A stretch of DNA of 64,000 nucleotides from assembly GCA_038380795.1 (NCBI GenBank), contig CM076260.1, positions 77,537,843-77,601,842 of the forward strand, given 5' to 3'. Shown here piece after piece: positions 51,514-63,800 of the stretch (position 1 is the first letter of the stretch; every line of letters begins with the position of its first letter). This DNA is from Pyrocephalus nanus. Its lineage: Eukaryota; Chordata; Aves; Passeriformes; Tyrannidae. A program made the translations under genes and the position numbers. A model generated the notes under the pieces. That model was not told the origin of the DNA. It ran no database searches and saw only the letters and a list, made by a program, of their open reading frames with translations.

Positions 51514-51551
51514 GTTAGTGTCTTAAGTGAATTTAGTGCCTTAAGTGAATT
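51514..51551 (+). repeat. Short tandem duplication, 18-base unit
   Basis: The unit TTAGTG(T/C)CTTAAGTGAA occurs twice in succession with one substitution, and a third partial TTAAGT follows. This is a small replication-slippage product. Confidence 0.75.
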
Positions 51552-52276
51552 AAGTTTGTCTGCTGATGTGTGACTTTATCTCGTTTTATCAAACACCCTG
51601 CACAAAACTGATAATTCCAGGTGAAACAGACCAAACACCTGCCTAAGATGTAGCCTGAACTATTAGAAGAAATGCTTAAAACACAGTTTAGTCCTTCTCT
51701 GAAGTAATTAAAAACACTTAGGACAATATCTGCAATATAGTTCCTACACTGAAGTAATTCTAAAACATCTTCCAGAATTTATGTGACATTCTGAAAAGCA
51801 AGTGTCTCTTTCTTGTTGAGTGTTATGGATAGCATCAGTTATGGTACAGCATGTAATATCATTTATAGTTTCAGAAAATAAATGATCCACTAGCCTGAGA
51901 GAGGAAAAAAAATCATTAATTATCTAGGAGCTTCCTTAAGATACAGAAGCACACTACATTACAAGAGTGAAAGAGATGTCAATTATCCATATTTACTGTG
52001 TTTTTATGATGGATTGCTACTTACTGAACTGCATTGATGCAGTAGTAAAATATGAAAATAGTGAGATCAATTCCAAACCCCTTTATTTTGCATTTCTTTG
52101 GTTGTAGTCATGTGTTTCAACTGATATCTACTTGATAAAATGAGCTGCTGCTTTCCCATGTGCCCCAGCCCCAGCTCAGCACCTCTTTGTGGAACACAGT
52201 TTGTGAGACAAACATAGGTTTACTATGTAAGAATTATTAATGTGTCTCTAAAAGTAGAATTTATGTACTCGGGCTT

Positions 52277-52612
52277 TGTCAGACGAGGGTGAGACACATC
52301 CTCAGCACTTTCACCCAAAGACAGAAGGCACTCACGAGACCAGCAGGCACATCTGAGATGCAAAATGAAAGAGCCAGAGCACAGAGCCTACAGTGATGGA
52401 ATTTTATTACTTAAATATGCACATGATGGCAAAAGAAATCAGTAACCATGTGCAAACCTTTATGGCAGCCCCAAGAGGTGATGGCCATCATATCCAGCTG
52501 TGGAGTGCCATGTCTGTGATAGAAGTGTAGCACTCCTAGTCCTCACAGGACTCTGGGCTGCTGATATGAGGAAGGCATCACTGCCTCCCTCTCACCATGG
52601 GCTAGTATACCA
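52277..52612 (-). mobile_element. Possible solo LTR, family unknown
   Basis: Read on the minus strand, the segment has a mixed U3-like part and a TAAGTAATAAAATTCC polyadenylation-signal region (about 52400 in plus coordinates). About 120 bases of U5-like sequence follow, with CTCGTGAGTGCC and an end at ...CTCGTCTGACA, whose terminal CA fits an LTR edge at 52277. A TG-type opposite edge may be at about 52612. I could not find a target duplication, and no internal retroviral region adjoins it. It is not similar to the ERVL LTR at 58578. Confidence 0.3.
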
Positions 52613-53288
52613 GATGTGAATGCAGTAATCTTGGTGAAGAGGGAGGTTATTTTTTACTCAAAATCTCTAAAAAAAAGCAATTAGTTAACATGAAAACTGT
52701 TTTTTTCTCTTTCTACAGAAAAATAAAATGGTTACCTCTGAGCATTAAATTTGTGTTAGCCTGTATTATGTGAAGATACACTGCCAAAATATATGATCTC
52801 AGAAACAAAAAGGACAAATTCTATACATAGGAATTTTTGAAATAATAAAACCTAGATGTTTATTATACAGTAGACACAACTTCACAAAACTTCATGTAAT
52901 GAACCTTTTATGCATGCATGCCTTAGTTGATCATTGTTGATTAATAAAATCATGAAGCTGTTGATACTGTTGTATTTTGAATTGGTGATTTGAGATGAAT
53001 AAGTTTAATGATGTAGGTTCAGATGTTTTTTTCCAAAATGTTAATTCAGTATTCTTATGTGCAATACAGAGATAATATCTAAAACCTCTTTAGTTATACT
53101 TATCATAAAAAGAATTTTTAACGTCACAAGAGAGCCTCTTCTCCTACCTCTTTTTCCTCCTAAGGCTTTACAGTTTAGATCATCTGTAAATTCTTAGTAA
53201 AGTTGTTCTACGTGTAGATCTTGGGATAGCAATTAGGTATAATCAGATAGGTTAGTCAATTTCTAGGTACTGTGTACATTCATATATG

Positions 53289-53638
53289 TGTATGTAAATA
53301 TGTTTGTATATATACATTCATGCACTTCTAGTATTTTGCTAAGATAAAATGCTGTTTCTGTTTAAGTTCTGCATCCAGATTTGACAATTATAATAAAATT
53401 CACCTTTTCTTCTTTTTCACTAGAGTATGGTTAGTGATATTTCATATGCATATGTAAATATGCTTATGTAAATATGTTTATATATATACATTCATGCACT
53501 TCTAGTATTTTGCTAAGATAAAATGCTACTGCTTTTTAGAAAATGCTTTTCTATTAAAGTTTTGCATCTAGACTTGACACTTACAACAAAATTCACCATT
53601 TCTTCTTTTTCACTGGAGTACAGCTACTGATATTTCAT
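53289..53638 (+). repeat. Diverged direct tandem duplication, about 160-175 bases per unit
   Basis: Unit 1 (53289-53445) and unit 2 (53464-53638) share in order TATGTAAATATGTTT, the block from ACATTCATGCACTTCTAG through TTTTGCTAAGATAAAATGCT, GCATC.AGA.TTGACA, AAAATTCACC, TTTCTTCTTTTTCACT and TGATATTTCAT. Unit 2 has an extra A/T-rich insertion of about 20 bases after AAATGCT, and several substitutions. A (ATGTAAAT)n-like linker joins the units. This is a local segmental duplication old enough to have diverged. Confidence 0.9.
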
Positions 53639-55532
53639 TCTGCTGAAACTATTAAGGAACATAAAATTTACTGTCAAAGACCCCCAAAATTGGGAAAATG
53701 CCTGTACGTTATGGTCTATTAAAAAAAACTTTGAATTAGATCCTTCATGGGGAAGAAAAATTACTCTGACTCTGTTTTTAAGAACATGTCTTCCAAGTAA
53801 GTTCCAAGTAAGCTTATTTATGGTGGTTGAGTTAACAGCAAAAACAAATTTGGATTTCACTATGAAAATAGATGCTATGGAAACAACAAACAATAATTGT
53901 GCTGCCACCCTAATCACTGTGGACAGGAAAAAATGCTTTGAGGTAAACATGTTTCATGGTAGCATAATACATATTTAATTTTCCTCATTTGATGTGAAGA
54001 AAATTAGATAAATTGATATAACCTGTAATTCCAAAATTAAAACCACATGTGTGAAATAAATTCAGACAATTTATCAGTTGGACTAAGAGTGTTTTTTTCT
54101 AAAAAATGTAGGAATAAACTCAGCACATAACCTTTATTATACATAACAGATATTATATTGAAAATGTATTCTGTGGAGTTTGTTTCATAACTAAATACAT
54201 GACCTATTTGTAATTTTTCATATATCATGAGTTCATGTTGTTTAAGACTACCAAATCAAATGTGAGATTATGAATTTTTCCTATCTTTCCTAGAGTCCAG
54301 TGCAGAGTAACTTTCTTGTCAAACTAGCCAGTGGTCACCCTGGCAACATTTAGCACATGTGAAAATAAGGGCAAGTGTATTCAGCAGCAGAGAATCTGCA
54401 GGGACAGCAGAATATCTCCAGTTTCAAAGAGGAGCTGTTCAAGCCAAGCTTCATAACTACACGTTTTCGTGATATTGGGCAAGACTCTTAGTGTAAGTAA
54501 ATACACATATAGTTACATGAGTTTGCAGAAGTTCACTACCTTTCTTAACTCACATGAATTTGTGTTTCAAAATCCTACCTATTTCACCCAGAACTAATAC
54601 AGGTAGAAAATTAAGCACACTTTGAGCCTAAGTTCTCTCCCAGAGCTTTTCAGGGCTCCCGTGCCTGTAACAGAGATGTAGACTATTGAATTTCTTTTCT
54701 GTAGATGAAACTCATGCCTGTACCTCATTTTTTGGCCACCTGCAGTGGAGAGCAGAGTGCTTTTTGGCCCACTGATGTGATGAAATTTCATTGGTGAAGT
54801 AGTCACAGGGTATATGTTGAGTCTTCTTCAAAGACTGGCAGACAACTATTGGGGTAGAAGAAATTAATGTGAAGAGAACAGGGTAGGAAAAAAGAGATAT
54901 TTTTTGTTCATAATGCCTTTCTCATTTACCTGACCTAGGAATGCTTGTCCTAGGTCCTTGATCCTGAAGAGGATATTTGTTTAGTGGCAGTTCCTCTAGC
55001 CTTACACCACTGATATAATGCAGTTAAGCCTCTCTGAAGTATTGCTTTTGAAGATAAACATTACAGAATTATAAAACCTGTGAGCAGTGACGTTGAGTAC
55101 CATTCATGTGTTGCCAGCCTGAGGCATTGCTAATCCTACACAGACTTACGCACTGCAGGCACACGGGGACCTGCATCTGTTCAGCATGCCCTGCCTGTGT
55201 GCTCTGCAAGCTCCCTTTTTGAAGGGTTTCCAAGAAAACAGGAACAGAGTTTCTCTTTCTTCATGCTTAAGAACTTACTTTTTCGTTTGGACGTCGAAAT
55301 TGTACGTAATAGCCTGTTCCCACAGAGATACTTCTAAGACAGTTCCTAGAAATAAATCTGGCTTCCTCCACCTCTCTCATAAAAGTTTTACATAGAGCCT
55401 TTATCCATGTATCTTTTCCTCATGTTCTTTGAGCGGAATGATCCTGTTTTCACTGCAAGCTTTTTCTTTCCAAAATACTGCTATCAACGAGTCAATCCCA
55501 GTCACTCTCAAAAGGATCATTACTTATTCATT

Positions 55533-55553
55533 AATTATGAATTATTCATAATT
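55533..55553. repeat. 9-bp hairpin with 3-base loop
   Basis: AATTATGAA at 55533-55541 pairs perfectly with TTCATAATT at 55545-55553 around TTA. The surroundings repeat related TTATTCATTA words. It is a small AT palindrome. Confidence 0.8.
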
Positions 55554-58500
55554 CATTACTTATTACTTAACCTTCAAAAGCAAGCAGAAGGTCACATGAC
55601 AATAGGACTTTGTGCCTGTGACTTATTTACAAAGGCTGGTAATTAAAATAAGACTAGAAGTTCCCCCCATGTTTGTTAGTTCCATAGCTGGCAAGGAGAA
55701 AAGACCTTTCCTGCTTTCAGGTTCTTTATATTATCCGTGGTCAAGCTGACACTTTTTGCGATCATTGCCCTGGAAGCCTTGAACTGTTCACTGTGCCTCT
55801 GGCTCCACTGCTTTCCCAAAGCTCTGAAAGGTTCAATATTCCCTCATCTCTCTGTCCTCTGCCTTGGCAGTTGTGTTGTGGGCTGGGGAGGACCAAGGAG
55901 TTGTTCTTCTGTAGCTGCTGGATTGGCATTTATTATTTGATTGGGTGCCCCTAAGTAGCTTCATTGCTTTTCTTTCTCTATCTGAAAACCTGTACCATTT
56001 AATTTTGTAGCAATTTTCTGTGGTTACAAACACACAGAAGTTACCACCAAATTCAGAAAATATGGCCTATTTTCATAACTCTGCAGTGTTTCCTTGTTCA
56101 GCTTGGCTTTGTACTCTGGCTCAATAGAAAAAAATGTAAATTTGAAAATAGTCATAAAGGTATTGTTAATAAAGAATAAAGAAACAAAGAAATAATCGTG
56201 CTATCTACACAGGAAGAATATCTTCTATAAAAATAATCAGGTGAACGTCAATGAGAGAAGACTGAGCTTCAGCTATAGTTTAGTGAGATTGCTTAATAGC
56301 TGCATGCCAGTCATTTTAAAAGAATCTTCTTTAAAAAAGCTAAAAGAAAAAAAAATTTTGCAGGATGAACTGAAAGGGAAAATCTTTGAAAAGCTGGGAA
56401 ATCTCAGGGAGATTGCTGCAGAGAGCAGCCACAGAGTGTTATCAGGCACTTTTAGAAAGCCAAACTTTCCTCAGCTATGAGAAAAGTTAGTGGTCATGTA
56501 CTTTTACATTTTTGCTTGGTTTTGTACCTAGTTCAAATATTTTCATTCAGAACATTCTGAAATCATTAAATTTCACCAAGTTATTCTTGTGTTGATCTAA
56601 AATGCTTTAAATTAAAGAGTAAGTGACTTTCTGAATGATGAATAAGACATCAAGTGATAGAGGATCAGCTACTTATTTTAATTGATTTCCTAGTAGATGA
56701 CTATACTCCGTGACAATGTGTGCATTTTGGTTGTTTCCAGACATATATATAAGCTTCAAGCCACTAATTCTAATAGTGCTCATTAATAAAATTAAGATCT
56801 TTTTAGTATTTTTTCTTTCTGATAGCACATAAAATAGATTATGGGTGAGTTTTGTTTTGAATAAGGTAGAGAAAATACAGGTTTTTTTGGGAATTAAAGC
56901 TCTCTGTTCTGAAGCTACTCCTAATATTCTATTTCTTTTACAACATTTCCATAAGAATTACATGTATTTGTTTATTATAAGTTTTCACAATTTTATCTGC
57001 AGAGATAAAATTAACTCTTCCTTATGCATGTGTATATACACATCCCTTGTTAATATGGTTTATTGATTTTACAACCCTTTTATGAAAGCATTCCTCTAGG
57101 AACATCTCTTGGTCTCCATGAACCAACAGGTCTTTATAATCGCTAGGTCTGGGCTGGGTACCTGCCCATTAAATAAAGAACACCTTTAAAAAGTTTTTTT
57201 CATGCAGACCCTGAAAACAGAGCCTTCCAGAACAAATGCTCCACCAGAGGAGTTCCACAGACTTCTGTGGGACTTTCTGTGGGATCAAAGATTTCCCTTC
57301 ATTGAGCTGATCACCAGGACAGGCTTTGTCCTAGCATATTCTTTGTCGTTTTGCTTCTCTGCTGTGTTGCTCATCTGATGAGGCCAAATGGGAAAAAAAA
57401 AAAAAAACAAACCACAACCCACATTATTGCCATTTTTTAATTTGGCATTGTCAGCTGTAATTGATGTTAGTTAAAAAGATTTTATGTGCAGTCTGATTTT
57501 CACTGTGCTTAGGGCAGAGAAAGTATATCAGTAAATATTGAAGAGGAAAGCTGTATTATGACTGACAGTTATCCTAATTCTTTGAGATACACTGGTATCA
57601 GTAAAGTAATGTCTGCTGAAGAATGAAATGCCTAATTTCACTTTGTTTTGATTGCAGAGCTGATTTGTTTCAATCAAGGAGTGACAGCTAGTATAATTTT
57701 TAAGGCAGGTGTCATATGTGCTTTATTTTTTAGTTCTGTGGTCCAAAATTGCAAATAACTGACTTTCTATGGCGTGGTCATATTTAAATATGATTATATC
57801 AGTGCATCAGATGCATCCAGCAGAACCTGTTTCCAAATGCCTCTTGACCTACTGAGGAATCTTTCACCAGCTCCAGGGCAACCCTGTGAGAAAGTCTGGA
57901 GCATCCAGCCAGCTGTTCTTGCAGCCTACCCATGGTCATGCTCACCTACATTTTGCCTTTTCCGCTTCAGCTATCCCTTTCTTAGTTCCCCTTTGTCCCC
58001 TGGGATTCCTTTTCAGCATCTTATTTGCTCTTTCCTGCAACAAACCTAATATTTGCTGTGATTACATTGTTCACACTGCTCATATTTTGTATCACTTTCT
58101 CCTCTGGCACCTATAGTGTTTACCTAGTCTATAAATTCTTTAGGGTAGCTATGGTCTTTTGTTGTGTATTTCTGCACGCTACAAAATCCTGCGAGGCTCA
58201 TCTTTTGCATGGGTTTAGGCACTATTGTAGTAAAAATGATTGATAATACTAACAGCAGCTGTAATGTACTTGGTTTATAACTATACCGTAAAGGAAAATT
58301 GGTTCTTCACCCAGCTACTGCTTGTACTTTGTATTTTGTCTACTGTAGCTGCAGATATATATGTCTCCCTCTACAAAATAGTTTAATATCTTAATTTTTT
58401 CTGGACTGAAATTTAACACTGATCTTTATCTTAGTTATTTTAAGCCAAAAGAATACAACTAGTTTGACCTCACTGAAATTCATTAGATTGCCCCCAAATC

Positions 58501-58577
58501 AGGTAGAATAACTTTTCTGATCATAAGTATGTTATTTAATTGTATTTCTACAGTATTTATTTACAGTATTTCTACAG

Positions 58578-59117
58578 TGTGTGATGGGATGACCTTGGCT
58601 GGATATCAGGGGCCCACCAGGCTGCCCTATCACTCCCCCTTTTCAGCTGGACAGGGGAGAGAAAATAAGATGGAAGACAACTCATAGGTTGAGACAAGGC
58701 AGTTTACTAAAACAAAAGTGAAGGACTGCACAAACACAAGCAGAGAAAAAAATTATTCTCTACTACCCATCATCAAGCAATGTTTGGCCACTTCCTGACA
58801 AGCAGGGCTTCGGCACACATAGTGGTTGCTCCATAAAGCAAACATTATAAATAATGAACAGTCCCCCATGGAATATCCCTTTGGTCAGTTTGGGTAAGCT
58901 GTCCTATTTGTGTCCTCTCACGGGATCTTGCCCACCCCCAGCCTACGAATGGGAGGCGGAATGTTGGAGAGGCAGAGCTGATGCTGTGCCAGCGCTGCTC
59001 AGCAGTGGCCAAATCCCTGTTTTGTTATCAACACCTTTCTAGCTACCAGTGCAAAGCACAGCACTGTAAGGACTGCTTTGGGGAAAATGAACTCCATCTC
59101 AGCCAGACCTGATACCA
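58578..59117 (-). mobile_element. ERVL-type 3' LTR, about 540 bases
   Basis: The plus strand begins TGTGATGGGATGACCTTGGC and ends near CAGCCAGACCTGATACCA at 59117, so the LTR on the minus strand starts TGGTATCAGGTCTGGCTGAG and ends ...CATCACA, giving the expected TG...CA edges. GATGGAGTTCATTTTCC just inside the U3 end, and the GGGAGTGATAGGGCAGCCTGG and CCAGCCAAGG words near the U5 end, are typical of bird ERVL LTRs. No convincing polypurine tract precedes it, probably because of decay. Confidence 0.8.
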
Positions 59118-59420
59118 TTTCCAATCCTTATTCCATACAATTTGCGTCATACTTGGATCTCTCATAATTTTTATAGATGTATATATGCGTATATAAATAT
59201 ATATATATATATATCTTCTAACTATTGTATTTATTTCTCATTCCTGAAATCCCTTCTTACCGGCACTTCCAATTTAAATTACATTCTTAAACCATCTTTA
59301 TACTCAACATACAGATTTATACATTTTCATTAAGTACTCTCCTGTCTTTTCACAGGTAGATATTATTTTCCCATTTAATGAGCTTTCTCCACCCCTACAG
59401 ATTTTCAAAAACAGGTTATG
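59118..59420. other. AT-rich spacer inside the ERVL remnant
   Basis: Between the LTR and the recognisable 3' pol region lie about 300 bases of AT-rich sequence, including an alternating TA microsatellite at 59179-59214. I see no retroviral similarity. It may be an insertion into the provirus, or internal sequence that has decayed beyond recognition. Confidence 0.5.
59179..59214. repeat. (TA)n microsatellite
   Basis: Alternating TA, with one GCG interruption near 59187 and an AAATA break, then about nine pure TA units. It is likely to be length-variable. Confidence 0.9.
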
Positions 59421-60250
59421 ACTTGGGCTTCATTCCATCAAGATGGGTGCTCCGGACAGAAAAACAGACTTGACCATTGGGCACCAACACCAGCCCAACC
59501 TGAGCCATTGTCACACACTCCTTGCGAAATTCACTCTTCATTGGTTCATGTCATTCCTGCCACTTTACGTCCTGCAACACAGAATTTATGTCACAGATTA
59601 TTTTCCCCCCAAGATTAAATCTTCTTGAGGCACCCACTTTATCTCTCCATCCCTCCACGTTACTCATCAAGTACACTCAGGTCCTTGAGCGAAGACAGTC
59701 CCAGAAGTGGGTTTGCCTTTTCCCATGGTAGGAGAAATCTAAACTGCCTTCCTCAGTAACTTCCCTATCTGTAGTGCAGGGACCTAATCTCCTCACACAG
59801 TATGTAGGGGACTTGTTTGGGCAGGACCAGGGCAGTTAGCAGATCCTCTGGTGTTAAACAGCCAAGTGGTTTCTGTTAAATTTGCTTCAATGGCCCATTG
59901 CCTAATGCTCTTAACATAGTCTTTAGCAGTCCATTATACCTCTCAATCTTTTCAGAGGCCTGATAGGGAAGCTGATAGGGAAGGTGATATATCCAGTCAA
60001 TGACACAGTTTCTTTGGCCAAGAATTTATGAAGTTATTTTGAAAATTAGTCCCATTGTCTGATTCAGTACTTTCTGGGGTACCACGTTCCCATAAAATGT
60101 GCCTTTCAAGGCCTAAGATAGTGCTTTGAGCAGTGGCCTGGTTTACTGGGTATGTTTCCAGCCAGACAGTAGTTTCTTCCACCATGCTGAGTATCTAACA
60201 CTTGGTTTGGTGTGTTCATGATAGTCATCTAATAATTTGCCAGGTCTCCT
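59421..60250 (-). pseudogene. ERVL pol remnant: integrase catalytic core and C-terminal region
   Basis: A 62-codon frame at 59997-60185 carries integrase core landmarks: TVWLETYPV near its start, ATAQSTILGLERHILW in the middle and SDNGTNFQ near its end. The Asp in SDNGT is the second acidic residue of the D,D-35-E catalytic triad of retroviral integrases. Downstream, shifted between frames, are words such as HGK and a Thr-His-Phe-Trp segment (about 59700-59740) that fit the C-terminal part of ERVL pol. Stops and frameshifts separate the pieces, so no integrase can be made. Confidence 0.85.
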
Positions 60251-60527
60251 TGTACTGGAAGCCCAGCCACTGTCCTCTATTCCAGGCAGATTTTACTCAA
60301 CTGGCTCACTTGATTGCAGCATGTTTCACATTCATGAATGACCTGTATGATGGTCTCCATGGTCAGTCCACCCCTCTATCATGAGCCCATCTGTATGTTC
60401 AGTCTCTTCTTAGATGTCCTGATGTTGCATGGGCCCATCATGCTGTAAAGAATTCACCCTTCCACTCCCAGTCTAAGTCTACATGAGCTATTTCAATTTT
60501 GGCAGCCTTGTCCACCTGTTCACTGTT
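60251..60527 (-). pseudogene. ERVL pol remnant: integrase HHCC zinc-binding region
   Basis: On the minus strand two zinc-binding pieces can be picked out: HATSGH (the His pair, near 60425) and CETC (the Cys pair, near 60325). They lie in the order and at the approximate spacing of the N-terminal HHCC domain of retroviral integrases. Stop codons interrupt the frame on both sides of the His pair. Confidence 0.75.
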
Positions 60528-60858
60528 TCAGTGTACTTCAGTTGCATGACTTTTGGGCATATGAGCATCAACATGATGCCCCCTCAGAGTCATGTTTGCT
60601 ACCCATGCAGTGACATCCTGCCACAGTGCAGCAGCCCAGATGGGTTTATCCCTGCATTGCCAACTGACTTTCTGCCATTGCTGTAGCCACCCCCACAGAT
60701 CATTAGCCACTATCCAGGAGTCAGTATAGACATAAAGTACAGGCCGTTTTTCTCATTCAGCAATCTTTAGGGCTAGTTGAATGGCTTTCAAGTCTGCAAA
60801 TTGACTGGACTCACCTCCTTTAACAGTCTCAAAGACTTGCCAAGGAGCTTTTTTTGCA
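60528..60858 (-). pseudogene. ERVL pol remnant: RNase H C-terminal part
   Basis: The minus strand codes, in two stretches, for FADLKAIQLAL and a TDSW-like motif near 60730-60800 and then, in the frame 60528-60710, for LWGWLQQW, IWAAALWQDV and HHVDAHMPKSHATE. Asp in the TDSW region and the His of VDAH correspond to RNase H active-site neighbourhood positions. The domain is cut at about 60858, its upstream half and the reverse transcriptase being absent. The remnant leads directly into the integrase region, as in an intact pol gene. Confidence 0.85.
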
Positions 60859-63800
60859 CAAAACAAAATAAAAATACTGAAAAGAAAAAGAAAAGAAGAC
60901 AAACTTCCCTACTGGTTTAAAATTGATTTTAGAGAGAAAATGAAAAACTACTCACTATGCCCACACCAGATGCACAGTCTGTATGCATTGGGTTTTTTGG
61001 AAGTTGTCGAGGTGGAGGAAAACTTAAGGGAGACACTTTGAGGAACTTAAACAGGAGTGGTTTTATGATTTCTTTGATGTTGCCCCAAGTGTTTGAGGAT
61101 TTCATCTATCAGGATACTAAACTATCTCCAAAACCTTAAGAATTGTAATATTAGCTAGAAAAAAATGTTTCATGTTCCTTTGCAAAGCACTGAAGAGCTG
61201 TGGGCTCACACAGGGCCCAGTGTGATACAGCACACCTTTGTGCTCTAAGTTATGGTGAAATTAGGTCTGGCATAAAACCAACACAAAAACTAAGGGAGCT
61301 GGTATGGCTCCCTTGATACCTCAGCAGCTACATGTACTGCTTGTTGAGAACAAAGAAGCAGAATTTATGCACTACTGTTGTTATTAGGATGGTGTGCATG
61401 TTACCCACACCTTTCTCCTTCTCAAAATTCTATGGAATGTCATGAGTCTTGGTAACCTGTTATATATACGCTCTCTTAACAGTTCTAGTCATATATCTTC
61501 CCAATGTAAGTGCTCCTCTTGCATCAAGGTAGTTTCATGTATTCATTTTTTGCATTTCTGATCTTTTGTTGTTAAAATAACATGGTTGTGGTTTCTTTAT
61601 TTCTTATATTACTTTGTTGGGGTTTTTTTTAGAAGAGTAGGGAAAATACTCATTTCCTTTAAGCTGAATTATGATGCTATGTTGTTGTAATCAAAATACT
61701 AAAATTAATATTTACCCATCTTTATTTAACTGTTTAAGCAAACTAATCAAATGATGTACCATACCTCACAAGTGGATTTTAGTATTAAAGAGCATGAAAG
61801 CTTGAAAATAGAATTCTGCCACAAATATAAAGCTGTATATGTTGTGTGTATTACATATGCAAGTCTACTCAGAGTTCTAGTTCAAAGGGTTGCTTATGCT
61901 GTTTTGGGGTCCAGCTGAAATAATGACTTCACTACCTGATTGTAATCTAAAAAGAAAATTCTGTGGTCTGTAGCAGAATTGTAATTTCTACAGATGCTTG
62001 AGAATTCCAGCAGTTTTCCTGCTGATGTTCAGCTGACCAACCAGATTGGTTGAGAAAGCCCTTATGCTGACTGGAAATGTATATCTAGCATACTGCTACC
62101 TTCCATCTGTCCAGATACAGTAAGAGTCAGGGCTTCTGAAAAAGGATCTGCTTATGATGCTTTTGTGAGCCCCCAGCTGGCTGCATGCAGAACAGCTTAA
62201 GAGAACTCTTTCTTCCTGCAACAGCAGTATGTTTATGAGAATGTTCTAAATTTCTGCAGGTTAGAATAAAGGCATTTCAGCAAAATAAAAATGCATATTC
62301 TGTTCATAGCCTTAACTTGGCTTTACACCTTCTGAAGGGTGAGTGATTTGCCCTTATTTGTGGAAGAGGAATGCAAGATCACACTCCGACTGCAAAATTA
62401 TAGTGAAATATTGGCAAGCTGGAATAAATTGCTGTCAGCAATGTGTAAGAACCCTCACTGTTTAGCTTGGATTAGACTTAGAAACTATTCTCCTTTGTAG
62501 ATGTAAGATAGCATTTCAGTATGCCATGCTATCTGAAATGACATCTTAATTAGCATATACCTTCTAATGTGTGTTTTTTGAAAGACCTTTAAGACCATAT
62601 TTTGTCTCACGCAGTCATTCTGTGTGATTAAAAGGTCATTAGAATCTGCCTGTACACCTCCTTCTGCTGTTATTCTCTCAGGCCTGGAAAAGATTAAGAG
62701 ACATTTGTTGGCTCAGTGAGGCAGGTGACTCATAACTTCTGGATATAAGAGGGGGAAGTGGCTGCCTGAAAAGATAGAATCTAGGGTGTGGGCTCAGAAG
62801 TCCCAAAGTTGTCATCTTAGCAACAGGCTCAGTAAAATAAAACGGCATCAACAGAAGGTTTGAGCTGAAGTTTTTCTTACTTTTGTTAGTAATAAAGGCA
62901 AATCCCTGAAAGGTACTGGAATAGAATTTTTTTACATTGTGGACTCCATGGAGAGCAAGTGACTGAGGTATCTATTCACCAAAGACTAATGCAAAACGTT
63001 TATACCAGATGAGCAGAGCAAGATCAGAATACTGACTATACCAGTAAACTTGCAAAACCCAGTTTAAACCCTTCTCTTAATTGTTGTGGGCTTTTTTGCA
63101 AAGATTTGTTTGAAATTTCTATTTTCCACCATATTATCTGATGCTTTTGTTCTATCCCGGCCTCACTGAAGCAGGTACATAGCATGCAGTATGCCTAATA
63201 ACAGAAATATACCTCTACTTTGGTTTTTGTGGGTTTTTGTTTTGTTTTGTGTTTTTTTGGTTGGTAGTTTGGTGGGGTTTTGTTTGTTTGTTTGTTTGTT
63301 TTTGTTTTTGTTTTTGTTTTTTTTTACAAAAGAAATGCATTCAAAGTGAACATAATAGGAAAATAAGATAAAAGTAAACTGAAATCATGTAGCTGTATTT
63401 TTCCTCTGTCATTCTAATTTCTCTGGTGGAAAAACATCTTGGTGTATATCATAAAAATAATCTCTTATATGATTATCTCCATGCCACTGATAAATTCAAT
63501 TTACCCTTCTTTAAAGCATCTAGCTGCTGAACAGTCTTTTCTTTGTTTCTGAGCTCAAATTATCTCTTCTGTCTGCAATCCACATCAAGTTGAATTTTTC
63601 TCCCATTCCATCACAACACATTTGATGAGATTCTAACTCTCATTATCTTCAGAAGACCAAGCCTAAGTGTACACCTGCTTTTATAAGTCATATGTTCCTG
63701 CAGTTGCATCTGCTGAAGAGAGACTGTTTTCTCTTATGTTTAACTGATTATATTTTCCTGACTACAGCTGAAATTCATGACAGTGTTTGGCAACTGATGT

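Larger units (their letters stand above)
49341..52276. other. AT-rich non-coding DNA with long T tracts
   Basis: No gene recognised. Poly(T) runs lie at 49376-49396, about 49918-49930 and 51062-51197, and a 51431-51446 T-run follows. A small tandem repeat of an 18-base unit containing CTTAAGTGAAT lies at about 51514-51551. Confidence 0.6.
52613..58577. other. AT-rich non-coding DNA with a tandem duplication, no gene seen
   Basis: No gene recognised. It holds the duplication at 53289-53638 and a 9-bp hairpin at 55533-55553. Open frames such as 53624-53950 (-, 108 codons) and 56241-56480 (+, 79 codons, Lys-rich) have no known domain. Confidence 0.55.
58578..60858 (-). mobile_element. 5'-truncated ERVL-type endogenous retrovirus with 3' LTR
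   Basis: On the minus strand, the order is RNase H remnant, integrase zinc-finger region, integrase core, a 3' pol region and a 3' LTR. This is the standard 3' half of an ERVL-class provirus. Gag, protease and the reverse transcriptase core are absent because homology stops at about 60858, where the sequence turns abruptly into an A-rich, unrelated stretch; no 5' LTR is seen in the window. All frames carry stops and shifts, so it is a dead fossil. The window ends 3.1 kb past the break without the missing half reappearing. Confidence 0.85.

Noticed and set aside
56241..56480. Lys-rich 79-codon frame as a coiled-coil exon
   Set aside because: Has a short Lys/Leu/Glu stretch but no flanking splice sites or known match, and is partly from an A-run.
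57120..57300. AATAAA at about 57173 as a gene's polyadenylation site
   Set aside because: No upstream exon or terminal coding frame; isolated AATAAA words are common in AT-rich DNA.
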